This document shows positions 10,756 through 19,827 of a DNA stretch of 64,000 bases, one piece after another. A model generated the notes under the pieces. That model was not told the origin of the DNA. It made no database searches and saw only the letters and a list, made by a program, of their open reading frames with translations. The position numbers and the translations under genes are program-made. This stretch comes from Cladorhizidae sp. MBARI D1340-BT2 (taxonomy: Eukaryota; Porifera; Demospongiae; Poecilosclerida; Cladorhizidae). Within the stretch, counting starts at the first letter, position 1, and every line of letters begins with the position of its first letter. The DNA is taken from positions 18,087,250-18,151,249 of the forward strand of contig JAQNBH010000014.1 of the NCBI GenBank assembly GCA_028752905.1. Reading direction: 5' to 3'.

Positions 10756-13700
10756 AGAGTTTAGGGTGGGTAGAGACTGAGTTGGCTGGAGGAGTCCAGG
10801 AGGGAATCTCTTCGTGAGAGAGGATGGGTTCAGTGGATGAGATCCCCACCAGGCACACTGCCGAGGGCGACTCCCACCTACGGAGCATATTTACATGAAA
10901 TGTCTGTAATCCTCTTTTACCTCTGTGAGTACGGATCCTGTAGGTGGTAGGGGAGAGCACCTCGATGATGGGGAAGGGGCCTGACCATTCCGCCAACAAC
11001 TTGTTGGTGGAAGTAGGGAGAAGTACTAGCACCAGGTCGTCCTGTACAAAGAGTCTCTCCCTGGCCTTCTTGTCAAACCACATCTTCATGCTGTCTTTTG
11101 AGTCTTGCTCGTTGGTGATGGCGATATCCTTTGCGTGTCTGAGATGGTTATATGTGTGCAGTAAGTAGGAGACCACACTGTCTGGGACATCCTTGGGTTC
11201 TGACCAGTCTTCACTCAAGACGTCGAGTGGACCACGAGGGTTTCTGCCAAAAACCAGTTCGAATGGGCTGAATCCGGTGCTGCTGTGCGGTATCTCTCGG
11301 AAGGCGAATAGTAGGTATGGTAGCGTTTTGTGCCATTGACCTCGGAACTGCTTGACATACTTGCGTAGGCCGCTCTTAAGGGTGGCATTGTACCGCTCCA
11401 CCATTCCGTCAGTCTCTGGGTGGTAAGCCGACGTTCTAATGGAGCGAATCCCCAAGAGCCGGTACAGTTCTTCCATTAGTGTGCTGCAAAAGTTACTCCC
11501 TCGGTCCGTTAAGATTTCCCCAGGGATGCCGAATCTTGAGATGAAGCTGACCAGTGCCTCTGCCACATCGGCACTGGTCGTGGTGCATAGGGGAACTGCC
11601 TCTGGATATCTTGACCCATAGTCAACAATAGTGAGTATATACTTGTGCCCGTCCTCCGTCCTGGGAAGAGGGCCGACCATGTCCATGGCCAGGCGAGTAA
11701 AGGGTGTGGGGATGATGGGGAGTGGCACAAGGGGAGCCTTCCGGTGGTTGATACGTGCTGTGCGTTGGCAGACCTGACATCTTCTGCACATGTCTGCCAC
11801 ATCATCCCTGACACCTGGCCAGAAGAAACGCCTCAGGATGCGATCAGTAGTCCTTCGTTTTCCGAAGTGCCCGGCAAGGGGAATGTAGTGGGCCAGTCGA
11901 AGGACTTTCTCTCTGTACATTAGAGGTAAAATTATTTGCTTTACTGACTCACTCTGACGGTGTGGTGTCCAGTTTCGGAACAGCAGCCCATCAACCATGA
12001 AGAACGGAGCCTTTCCAGCATCACACTTTCTTCTGATGAGGGCAAGGGAGGGATCTTCATGCTGAGCCTGGCATAACTGTGCAGACCCGCCATCGAGTTC
12101 AGGGAGTCTGCCCCACGTCTGTGCATGTTGTCTCTTGGCAACCTGCCTCTCGTTCTTAGAGCGTCTGGTCTTGGTAGAGGCTTGATGAAACATGTCATCC
12201 GAGAACTCGGGTAGGTCCATGGGTGGGTGTGCTGGATCGGTGGGAGATGGAGTATCACTCTTCATGGCGCTCTCCTTGGCTGAGAAGGGCTCTTCCTCTT
12301 CAGACATTGTCTGGACAGACTCTGTCTCTGAGGTGGAGGAAGAAGAAGGGGAAGACTGACTCACTGGTGACTGGGTGGACCTGCCTCTGTAGTCAGTCTC
12401 CTGGGCCGATTCATCTGACTCTTGAGTGATGAACCTGTGCACCGGCACCTCTCTTGGCTTGCCTTGGTGCACCTCTCTAGAAGACTGGTGGGGTCTTCTT
12501 GCCCGTACTCGTGCTGTCCTGCCTCGGTGGTGGGCAGTAGTCGCAGAGCTTTCGGAGTCCTCAGAGTTGCTCCTCTCTCTGTATGTAGCAGGTCTCCGGA
12601 CTTTCCTTAGCGAACGTCGAGGTGGTGTGGTGCTCTTCCTTCCCAGATCTGTATGTAAAAAGAGATCTCTGACATATTGGGTATCTACCGCTAAGATACC
12701 ATCAAAGGATATATTTGGGTTAACAGCCACTGTGGCTGCCCTGGTCTGTCCCTGGATGGTGAGGTTGATGGTAGTAGTCGGATACTTGTGGGACTTTGTG
12801 TTGGCTCCAGAGATAAAGACATAACCTTGCTTCTTATAATCCTTCTTCAACCAACATGGATGAATCTGGGTGATGTTGCAGCCTGTGTCCACCAATAGCC
12901 GGGGAACTGTGACTCCATCCACTGCACCTGAAAGGGTGGGAAGGGAATAAGTATTGCTCTGACAACTTACCAAGCATTTCTTGTTGGGGCAGAGTGCCGC
13001 TTTGTGCCCATACTGCTTGCAGTTGAAGCAGAGGAATCCTCCTTTGGCTGCATCATAGGGAGGTAGTTTGGGTCCTTCGTTGTTATAGTAGTTGCTAGTT
13101 GGAGTCTCGGGTGTGTTGAGAAGTGGTGACTGTTCATGTCCGGGTTGCCTTGGTCGGTAACGGTCATTAGAAGGGAAAGAACGGGTGCTGGAGAGCTTGT
13201 TCCACCGTTTGGGTTCTTCCAGCTTCTTGGGTTGGTTGAACTCATAGTCATCGGTCAGCCTGGCCGCTTCCTTTGCTGTGAGTGGGTGATGATTCCGTAC
13301 ATAGGCCTGTGTTGTGGGGTTGGTTATGGCACTTAATAGTTTCTCCATAGCTATGAGATCAAAAAGTTTCTCCCGAGTCTGGTGATCTTTGGCCCAGTAT
13401 GTCATTATATTGGAGAGGCGGATGAGGAGTTGTTGGTAAGTCTCTTCTGGTTCTCTGGCTATGGCATCCAATTTCTTCCTATAGTAGGAGTAGGTGATGC
13501 CATGGAGGTTGACGAGAGCTTCCCTCACCGAGGGGAAGTCGTTCTTTGTCTCTGCTGGCATTGTCGCATGAAACTTGCGAGATGCAGGATCTAGGGTAGG
13601 CATCAACGTACCTATCCAGTATATCTTTGGTACACCAAAAGTTTCCATGTGAAGTTGGAATTCCTGCAGGTGGTACTCAATGTCAGCTACATCTTTTAGT

Positions 13701-14113
13701 TGTGGGAAGGTGGGGGCATCTCGGATTGCTCGTTTGCCTTCTCTTTCCTTCCGTGCATCTTCCTCTCTGAGCCACCTGTTTTCTAGCGCAGCTTCCTTGT
13801 CTTTATCAGCCATCCCCTTGGAATGGATGATAGTCTCCCACCTCTTCTCCTCTCGTATTCTGTCTTCTTTCCGTTCTGCATCTCTACGCAGATCATCATG
13901 TTCTCTTCTCTTCTCCATGGCCTCATTGTTCTTGTCCATCAAATTCATGAGCATCGTCATCATCATTGACATATCGGCAACTGGAGTCCCTGTAGTTGCA
14001 GAGCAGGATGATGCAGGGAGAGCAGAGGGGGTAGACTCGTCCATTGTGGTGTCGGATTCCTCTGACTCTTCTGCTCTCTCTGGGAGGTTCCTCTTTGAAC
14101 TCCTTGTGGACAT
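10754..14113 (-). CDS. gag-pol: Gag-protease-integrase polyprotein of gypsy element 1
   Basis: A 1,119-residue ORF. Residues 1-60 are acidic and 60-130 form a charged coiled coil. Residues about 208-291 are a SCAN-like capsid helix bundle (YRKKLDAIAREPEETYQQLL...HHPLTAKEAA). A zinc knuckle CFNCKQYGHKAALC sits at 362-375, and the protease LLVDTGC has its catalytic Asp at 409. A low-complexity Ser/Glu linker follows (about 490-640). Integrase has the zinc module H...HFG...CRRCQVC (about 736-780), core AMDMVGPL (Asp near 808), ILTDRGSNF (near 870) and DGMVERYN (Glu near 903), then a GPF module (near 1,044) ending FHVNMLRRWESP. It stops with TGA at 10,754, where RT continues in +1. Start chosen at the first ATG, 126 bp after the LTR. 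Confidence 0.93.
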   Translation of the reverse strand: MSTRSSKRNLPERAEESEESDTTMDESTPSALPASSCSATTGTPVADMSMMMTMLMNLMDKNNEAMEKRREHDDLRRDAERKEDRIREEKRWETIIHSKGMADKDKEAALENRWLREEDARKEREGKRAIRDAPTFPQLKDVADIEYHLQEFQLHMETFGVPKIYWIGTLMPTLDPASRKFHATMPAETKNDFPSVREALVNLHGITYSYYRKKLDAIAREPEETYQQLLIRLSNIMTYWAKDHQTREKLFDLIAMEKLLSAITNPTTQAYVRNHHPLTAKEAARLTDDYEFNQPKKLEEPKRWNKLSSTRSFPSNDRYRPRQPGHEQSPLLNTPETPTSNYYNNEGPKLPPYDAAKGGFLCFNCKQYGHKAALCPNKKCLVSCQSNTYSLPTLSGAVDGVTVPRLLVDTGCNITQIHPCWLKKDYKKQGYVFISGANTKSHKYPTTTINLTIQGQTRAATVAVNPNISFDGILAVDTQYVRDLFLHTDLGRKSTTPPRRSLRKVRRPATYRERSNSEDSESSATTAHHRGRTARVRARRPHQSSREVHQGKPREVPVHRFITQESDESAQETDYRGRSTQSPVSQSSPSSSSTSETESVQTMSEEEEPFSAKESAMKSDTPSPTDPAHPPMDLPEFSDDMFHQASTKTRRSKNERQVAKRQHAQTWGRLPELDGGSAQLCQAQHEDPSLALIRRKCDAGKAPFFMVDGLLFRNWTPHRQSESVKQIILPLMYREKVLRLAHYIPLAGHFGKRRTTDRILRRFFWPGVRDDVADMCRRCQVCQRTARINHRKAPLVPLPIIPTPFTRLAMDMVGPLPRTEDGHKYILTIVDYGSRYPEAVPLCTTTSADVAEALVSFISRFGIPGEILTDRGSNFCSTLMEELYRLLGIRSIRTSAYHPETDGMVERYNATLKSGLRKYVKQFRGQWHKTLPYLLFAFREIPHSSTGFSPFELVFGRNPRGPLDVLSEDWSEPKDVPDSVVSYLLHTYNHLRHAKDIAITNEQDSKDSMKMWFDKKARERLFVQDDLVLVLLPTSTNKLLAEWSGPFPIIEVLSPTTYRIRTHRGKRGLQTFHVNMLRRWESPSAVCLVGISSTEPILSHEEIPSWTPPANSVSTHPKL

Positions 14114-14238
14114 GCTTGTCTAGGATGGGAAAGAGAGAGAACTGAGAGAATAAAATCGCTTCACCTTTTGAGATAGTCCAGTCGCTCTTGCTCTTGCTCC
14201 ACTGCAATGGCGTTGAGTTGGAGTTTCGCTGCCACCAG
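14114..14238 (-). promoter_or_regulatory. Leader with primer-binding site of gypsy element 1
   Basis: The 125 bp between the 5' LTR and the gag ATG begin CTGGTGGCAGCGAAACTCC on the coding strand. The first dozen bases are shared with element 2, consistent with use of the same tRNA primer. I have not matched them to a specific tRNA. Confidence 0.6.
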
Positions 14239-14592
14239 TGTTGAGGATTCTTATCCCCGATACGCACTTACTCTCAGAGTAGAATATGATAAAGTATTAT
14301 TAACAGTAGAGCAGAGGTAGAGTTGCACAATCACGGACTGATCTGCTGGGTTCCATAGGCTGGCTCCCTTAAATAGGCTGACAGCCAAGAACCCAGCCAA
14401 GACCTTATATGCATAACTAAGTAGCGGGCTGGTCCTGATCACAAGACTGTACATATCATGAGAAAGGAATGTGTGCGTGGTGTGTGGGTTGCATGCTCTA
14501 ATATATGCACTGTCACATCATTTATGGTTTATATATATATGTTTAGTGTTCAACATTGTTGGGGGTTCCTTGAGCTTCAGGGATCCCCAACA
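14239..14592 (-). repeat. 5' LTR of gypsy element 1
   Basis: 354 bp, near-identical to 8,952-9,313. Immediately inside it on the coding strand lies CTGGTGGCAGCGAAAC, a likely tRNA primer-binding site; gypsy element 2 has the same CTGGTGGCAGCG in the same place. Confidence 0.95.
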
Positions 14593-14654
14593 GCCATAGC
14601 ATCATTATCAGAATAGCATCATTATAGAATCATTATTATAATTATTGTGGATAC

Positions 14655-15178
14655 AGCATCATTGGGACCCGGCCACCATCCGGGTGTTTGGATTGGCGGA
14701 CACCAGTCATACTCCTGCACTGGGTATGCTGTAAACAATCACAACTCCACTCCATTCTATATATGTAGTTGTTCAACACAAATTTTCAGGTTACATGCAA
14801 ATAGTTCCCAGTAGAGACGCTGCAACATTACTCCCTATCATACGGTCTCATGTTGCGATAATCCATTCGGATCAGTGGGCTGCTTACAGACAGGTTGCTT
14901 CTCTGCCTGAAGTGGTTGCTCATCGGACTGTTAACCATTCAATAGAGTTCCTAAATCCAGTCACAGGTGTGCACACAAAATGTTGAATCGTACTGGAATA
15001 GAGTGAGTTATACCACAAGATATACACAGTATGTTAGATAAATTGATTTTAACAGGCGAGGATAAAGTTTAAAAGGATGAAGGGGGTTCGTCGTGATCAA
15101 CTTCCTTCATACCTCGATGACTTTATGTGGAGGGAGAGGAATGCCGGCACGACTGCTGATGCTTTTCAAAACACATGA
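14655..15178 (+). pseudogene. Merlin (IS1016/ISXO2-like) transposase, C-terminal half
   Basis: The reading contains RDAATLLPIIRSHV, then IHSDQWAAYRQV with a catalytic Asp, HRTVNHSIEFLNPVTGVHT, VESYWNR with the catalytic Glu, and KRMKGVRRDQLPSYLDDF MWRER, in the order seen in Merlin transposases. Two introns are likely: one ending at about 14,793 (ttttcag acceptor), and 15,004-15,055 (GTGAGT...AACAG), which restores the frame between ESYWNR and the KRMKG block. A frameshift lies between HTK and VESYWNR. The N-terminal half, expected between 8,442 and 14,655 outside the gypsy insertion, is not recognisable, so the gene is dead. Confidence 0.75.
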
Positions 15179-15186
15179 TGCTGCAT

Positions 15187-15310
15187 TTGTTGTTTTATGA
15201 AGTTCTTTGAAGTTGTGTTGATATGAAGTTGTGTTACTTTTTTTTTGGTTTTTTTTTTTTATGCTGCATTTGTTGTTTTATGAAGTTGTGTTACTATGAA
15301 GTTGTATTAC
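15187..15310. repeat. Short tandem duplication
   Basis: The phrase atgctgcatttgttgttt followed by tatgaagttgtgttac occurs twice (about 15,178 and 15,261), separated by a T-rich stretch. It sits in the 3' part of the Merlin element. Confidence 0.5.
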
Positions 15311-15467
15311 TTGTGTTAGTAGTCCTGAGATAGCTGTTATTTACTTTGAGTATCTGCGGTGATTTTAGCGCGTGCGTTTAAGATAAGCAGCATTTTTATT
15401 ACCGCGAAAAATAATTGACACGCACTGATTTTTCGACTTCCGGAGTTTTACTCTTTACATGATCCGC

Positions 15468-16005
15468 TATGGATAAGTTTGTTGCCATCACGAAATCTGA
15501 GCGAACTGACTCACTGACGGAAGGCAAAATTTATTGCAGCTGCTATATATATAGTCACATTTCTCAACTTCGCATGCGAACGTCACACCCACTAAAACTA
15601 AAAAAGGCCTTCCGCCTCTGCTGAATGTCTAGTATATGGATAGAATAGTCTATGGCTAGGTGATTGGCTAGATTATCACATGATGTATTGTTAGTATATA
15701 AGGACTGGGCCAACGCGAGTGTAGTGAAAGCAATGTATGTAAGAGGTTCTATTCAAGGTCTGTAGTATCTAACTATGTATATATATTTGGTGAGTGCTAT
15801 ATACAGGGTGAGGGTCAGGATCTTCGGAGTGGAAGATCGTCTGGACTCACATAGGTCTAGATGGAGCGTCTGGTGGGAAGCTAGGGCTCTCATATCTAGG
15901 CATCACAGAGGAGTTACCCTAGTAGCTTGGGGATCGCTACTGGTTATTATTATTATTAGGTGAGGTAGGAAGACCTTTAGCCAGGAGAGGCTAATTTCCC
16001 CGACA
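15468..16005 (+). other. LTR-like or promoter-like right end of the composite insertion
   Basis: The segment from about 15,627 (tgtctagtat) to 16,005 (ccccgaca) starts with TG, ends with CA, carries a TATA-like box (gtatataagg near 15,695) and adjoins the target duplication. This is what a solo LTR would look like, but I see no second copy in the window. Confidence 0.35.
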
Positions 16006-16270
16006 TAACACGCAATCCAAGAATTACAACTGCACAAATCTATTGGGGGGAAAAAATCACTCAGTCCTTCACAACACTAATACCCATGAGTATATTGTTT
16101 TAATAATAACCCTTTCAAAATCCCTACAGGTAAGGGTCTCGCTAATGAGTAATGCATGTAACAATAACAATACACTATATAGCAACATAGTAATAACACA
16201 CAATCCAAGCATTACAAATGCACAAATCTATTGGGAAAAAATCACTCTGTCCTTCACAACACTAATACAA
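16006..16270. repeat. Tandem duplication of about 190 bp next to the insertion site
   Basis: The phrases gcacaaatctattggg and cacaacactaatac occur at about 16,032-16,082 and again at 16,219-16,268, with the intervening taagggtctcgctaatgag phrase also present before the insertion (5,282). Copy B has one unit, so copy A carries extra units around the insertion point. Confidence 0.6.
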
Positions 16271-16370
16271 TAGTGACAGTATTTTTTTACACATGTTGAC
16301 AGAATATAGTGTCCAGTCAATGGACCGATATTGAAATACTTCTATATAGCTCAATCCAAATCACAATCTC

Positions 16371-19300
16371 TCAAAATCCTTCATCAAAGAAGTGGCTGAG
16401 ATATACCAGAGCACTACCAGTCGTTACTCCAATAATTGCTATGATGGAAATGATGAGTATGAATGCAAAAAGTTCTACAAGGATGCAGCAACACCCAGCC
16501 AAGGTGCAGCACTGGGAAATTTGTCTGGCCCATGTGTAAGCTTCTCTATCCCCGTCAATTAAGATATGTAGTGGGAATTGGCAAGAAAGCAACAAACAAC
16601 AATACACACTCAGTACCATCTACATATAGACTGATTCTTTAATGGTTGCTATGGCAGTCAGAGACATGAAACAGTGAAAGGACTAAGCAACAGTTTATAC
16701 AACTCCCCACATTAACATACTTCCCTAGCTTGTGCACTAGCTTGTGCACAGAACTACACAAAATACAACACTCTTGTGTCTAATCAACTCCATGTCCTGT
16801 GGTTACTACAAGTTCAGTTCCAATGCAATAATAAAAACTCTACAATGGCAGTAAAATCACAAACATAACTGTTGCATGTTTAGTACTGAATTACATGTAG
16901 CTACGACTTACACAAATTAGAACCTCTTACTAAACCTTCAACTTGCACAGAATTAAAGCACTTGTCATCATTTACATAACCAACAACTTGACTTACAATT
17001 AACGATGCAATGTTGGCTGGAATGGCAAAAATAAAGAGGGAGGGGTTACAGAAACTCAGTATCAGCAACATAATGGAGACGGATAAATAGATCCAGTTGT
17101 AACTCTGGTAGCCGTACCTTCCATATCTACCACCGATCGTGTTCTCCTGAGAAGTAGCATTACCTGTTTGCTGATCAAAATATATATATAGGTATTAGCA
17201 TAACTAAGATAATTATGATCTACTTGAAATTTATTTTGACTATATAGATACTCTAGATCATAATAATGAAGGTTAGACAAAGTAAGTTTCAAGTTTATTA
17301 TTGAGAAGACCATTGTAATTTTGTTATGTCAACTGAGAGTGAGTTCATTGTGAACATTATCCCTGCATATAACAAGTAAAATATTCAAAATCCAAATGTC
17401 ACTATGGTATTGGTCACTCCCACCACAAGGTTTATTGAAGTTTGTAGACCTGTAGGGACAAGTTTGAGTAAGCTCGGGCACGGATCAAATTACACTCTAG
17501 CTAGTGGTATCGACCCACTCACTTGTTATTCAGGCATAGAACTACTCTCTAGCCATAGTTTACTTGGTCATCCAGAAACAACTAATCAGGCAAACTCTAG
17601 TTACTTCTGCTTGTAGAGGCTGAAATTAGTTGGTTATCGCACACAGTAATGCACTGCAGCTCAAGGACCATGTTCTGGTGTAGATTACTAGCCAACCCCA
17701 AACCACCGCGACCCTCACACGAGTACTATGATGTTACAACCAGCTGATGAAACTAAGATGGAGAAACACAAACAGGGCTAGCCAAGAGAAGCAAGACAAG
17801 AAAGACAATAGAGAGCGGAAGAGAAGGAAAAAAAAGGTAGGAGGATCAATGAACCATGAACCATGGGAGGCAAGACTGTGGGGTATAAGTATTCCACAGT
17901 TGTAAATTGACAAAAAATTGCAGATACTGTTTAGTCAAACCTTGCCCAGCTAATCCCACCCACACCACATGTACCATAATACTAGAAATACAGTGTCAAG
18001 ATTCAAGCAAAACACTATGTTTTGTTACAATAACTTACTCGATAATTGACTTTAATTTCCTCACCTACTAGAAATTTTGTTGCAACGCCACTCACTGAGG
18101 CAAGTCGACTAAATTTTTCGTCGTCCATTCACTAACACTTGCATGCTATATACTCAGTCTTTTTTAAGTACAGTGACCTACAGTAGCTTAGAAGAAAGCT
18201 ACGCAACCAGCAGTGGATCTTGGGAGAGTTGGGAGTCAGAAACTCACTTCAGTTACTTAATTGAGCTTTTTGTACATGTTTATTGGTTTGCTTTATTGGT
18301 TATAATTACTCTTATTTTGATTTGAAGCTGGAGTTCAGATGCTATACTGGTAATTAGAAGCCACCTGTCCTTGCAAGTATCGTATTGCCATTACCAACTC
18401 CCTCAGTGGGACATTGTCTAAAGTATTGCTGCATGTGAACTATGGTAACATTATGGTAATAGCTAAAGGAGAAAGGGATGCAGGAGTAATACCTATCTTC
18501 AAAGCACTATGCCTACATCTAGACAGCCAGCCATTCTCATGCCTCAGCATAGTTCTAACTACCAAAGTTGATCTAGGTTTAACAATTTCTGGACACACAA
18601 AGTTACACTAATAGTATATGGGTGGGAGTGAGTGGAAAGTTCACGGTATATGGAAGTTGCATGTTATGCTTGCAACCTTCCCTCCTTCCATTAATCTCCT
18701 CCCCTCACTCCATCTTAGTAAATTCTACCTCCATCCATGACTACCTGTTGTATAATAATGGGCTGAGAAGGTGCAGCTGCTGCATGTGCCACTGAATAGA
18801 TTGGATATTGTGCAGGAGTGTACTGTGGCTGTAGCACACCAGTGGCAGCTGACCTAGCAGTGTAGGGAGGGGGAAGAATTGGGTGAGTTGGCAAAACAGG
18901 AGCAGATACCTGCACGAAAAGGTTGCGAAGTGCACGGAAAGAGGGATAAGTGTTTCATAAACCCAACCAGAATTACACTTGCTGAACTGTAACTTACCTG
19001 TTTGGCATCAGCAACTGGTGTTACTGGGTTGCTAGAGCACATCAAAGCTGCATTTTTAGAAACTTCAGCATGAATGCCAGTTACGCTGTCATGACGCTGC
19101 TCCAGTTTTTCAAGGCACCCAGAAGCACAGTCATCTTGTGGCAGCACATTTGCTTCTTCTGTCTGATGAGGCTCCTCTGTTGACGCATCCTGGTGACTTC
19201 TCAGAGATGGAGGAGGAGGAGGAGGATAGAACATGGAGCAGCTCGTGTTCTTCAAGTCTCTGTTATTAAGTGGTATCTGGTAAGCCATGTCTTGAGGTAT

Positions 19301-19658
19301 GATGGATGTGCTCATTTCCCAGCCTTGTATAGCAGATAAATTTGGACCTGTTCTACGTCTAATTTCACCAATTTCTGTTGACAGCATGATTTCAGTTGTT
19401 GATGTAGGACCACAATTCTTGGATGTTCTTTGGTCTGATAATGATGTCTCTGGTGTGCTTGTCTGCAGAGGTTCTTCCTTCTCCATGGTGGTTTCTTCTG
19501 TTTTAATATGAAAAGCATTCAACTTCAGTGCTGCTTCTTGACACAGCTTCTTCATGGGGATATCACCTTTGAGAAAAATTAGTAGCAAAGTGTAAGCACT
19601 AGCTGGAGAGCTAGATAGAAATTATACAGCTCTTACTTTTAGAGTATCCAGTAGCCAT
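16371..19658 (-). CDS. CD225/dispanin-like membrane protein, five exons (copy A)
   Basis: Exons read from the minus strand: 19,637-19,658 (MATGYSK), 18,998-19,566 (polar, PPPPPP stretch), 18,745-18,909 (Pro/Tyr/Gln-rich, QPQYTPAQYPIY), 16,997-17,146 (first membrane segment, YLSVSIMLLILSF...IPANIASLI) and 16,371-16,565 (DGDREAY...ARQISQCC then second membrane segment FILIISIIAIIG, ends FFDEGF). Junction phases agree throughout, giving 366 residues. The layout of proline-rich N-terminus, membrane helix, short polar loop with D-x-D/R-E-A, then second helix is that of CD225/dispanin (IFITM-related) proteins. The last exon lacks an AG acceptor in this copy: the site reads acat where copy B reads acag. 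This copy may therefore be mis-spliced. Confidence 0.65.
17164..18744. other. Large intron of the CD225-like gene, copy A
   Basis: The stretch lies between exons 3 and 4 and is matched by 54,945-56,497 in copy B. No additional exon or element was recognised. Confidence 0.55.
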
Positions 19659-19827
19659 TCTTTGTTGTAGTTAAAATCACGAAGCCTTGCAGAGAAATGA
19701 GTTACCTATAATAATAGGTAAGCGAACAAAGCACTTTTACCGCGAAAACATTTATAACTTCAGCGGTGATTGGGCGTACTATAATATAGTATTAATAAAA
19801 TTATTCCGCGTAGGCTCTTTTGCGAAG
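19659..19827. promoter_or_regulatory. Divergent promoter between the CD225-like and JmjC-like genes (copy A)
   Basis: Only 169 bp separate the two start codons, which face away from each other. The interval contains ATTGG at 19,769-19,773 (an inverted CCAAT box) and tttaccgcgaaaa near 19,737. In copy B the latter reads tttcccgcgaaaa, a close match to the E2F consensus. No strong TATA box is evident, which suits a bidirectional housekeeping-type promoter. Confidence 0.5.

Larger units (their letters stand above)
8952..14592 (-). mobile_element. Complete Ty3/gypsy LTR retrotransposon with INT before RT (Gmr1-like), element 1
   Basis: LTRs lie at 8,952-9,313 and 14,239-14,592, begin tgttg and end ccaaca, and are flanked by a perfect 5-bp duplication gccat (8,947-8,951 and 14,593-14,597). 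The coding strand is minus. Order from the 5' LTR: gag with zinc knuckle, protease, integrase, then reverse transcriptase and RNase H. That is copia-like order with gypsy-type enzymes, as described for the Gmr1 group. The two LTRs differ mainly by one 8-bp indel, so the copy is fairly young. Both long ORFs are intact. Confidence 0.92.
8330..15467 (+). mobile_element. Merlin-type DNA transposon split by a gypsy element
   Basis: Inverted repeats of about 100 bp bound the element: 8,330-8,441 starts gcggatcatgtaaagagtaa, and 15,367-15,467 is its diverged reverse complement. Removing the 5.6 kb gypsy insertion leaves about 1.5 kb, a normal size for the Merlin/IS1016 superfamily. The right half encodes a Merlin-like transposase C-terminus on the plus strand. 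The exact outer ends and an 8-9 bp target duplication could not be fixed, because the flanks (ggctatt and tatggat) do not match. Confidence 0.65.
5341..16005. mobile_element. Composite nested insertion with 5-bp target duplication TAACA
   Basis: Relative to copy B, the sequence is interrupted from 5,341 to 16,005 and flanked by taaca on both sides (5,336-5,340 and 16,006-16,010). The ends are inverted: tgtcagggaaa on the left, and the complement of tttccccgaca on the right. TGT...ACA ends with a 5-bp duplication fit an LTR element, but the two end regions are not otherwise alike and no matching LTR pair is visible. Nested inside are a hAT remnant (about 6,120-8,200), a Merlin element (8,330-15,467) and a complete gypsy element (8,952-14,592). 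About 380 bp at the right end look LTR-like, with a tatataag box near 15,698. Confidence 0.65.

Noticed and set aside
11439..13336. Numerous plus-strand ORFs opposite the gag-protease-integrase ORF
   Set aside because: Antisense shadows of a high-GC coding sequence with clear domains on the minus strand.
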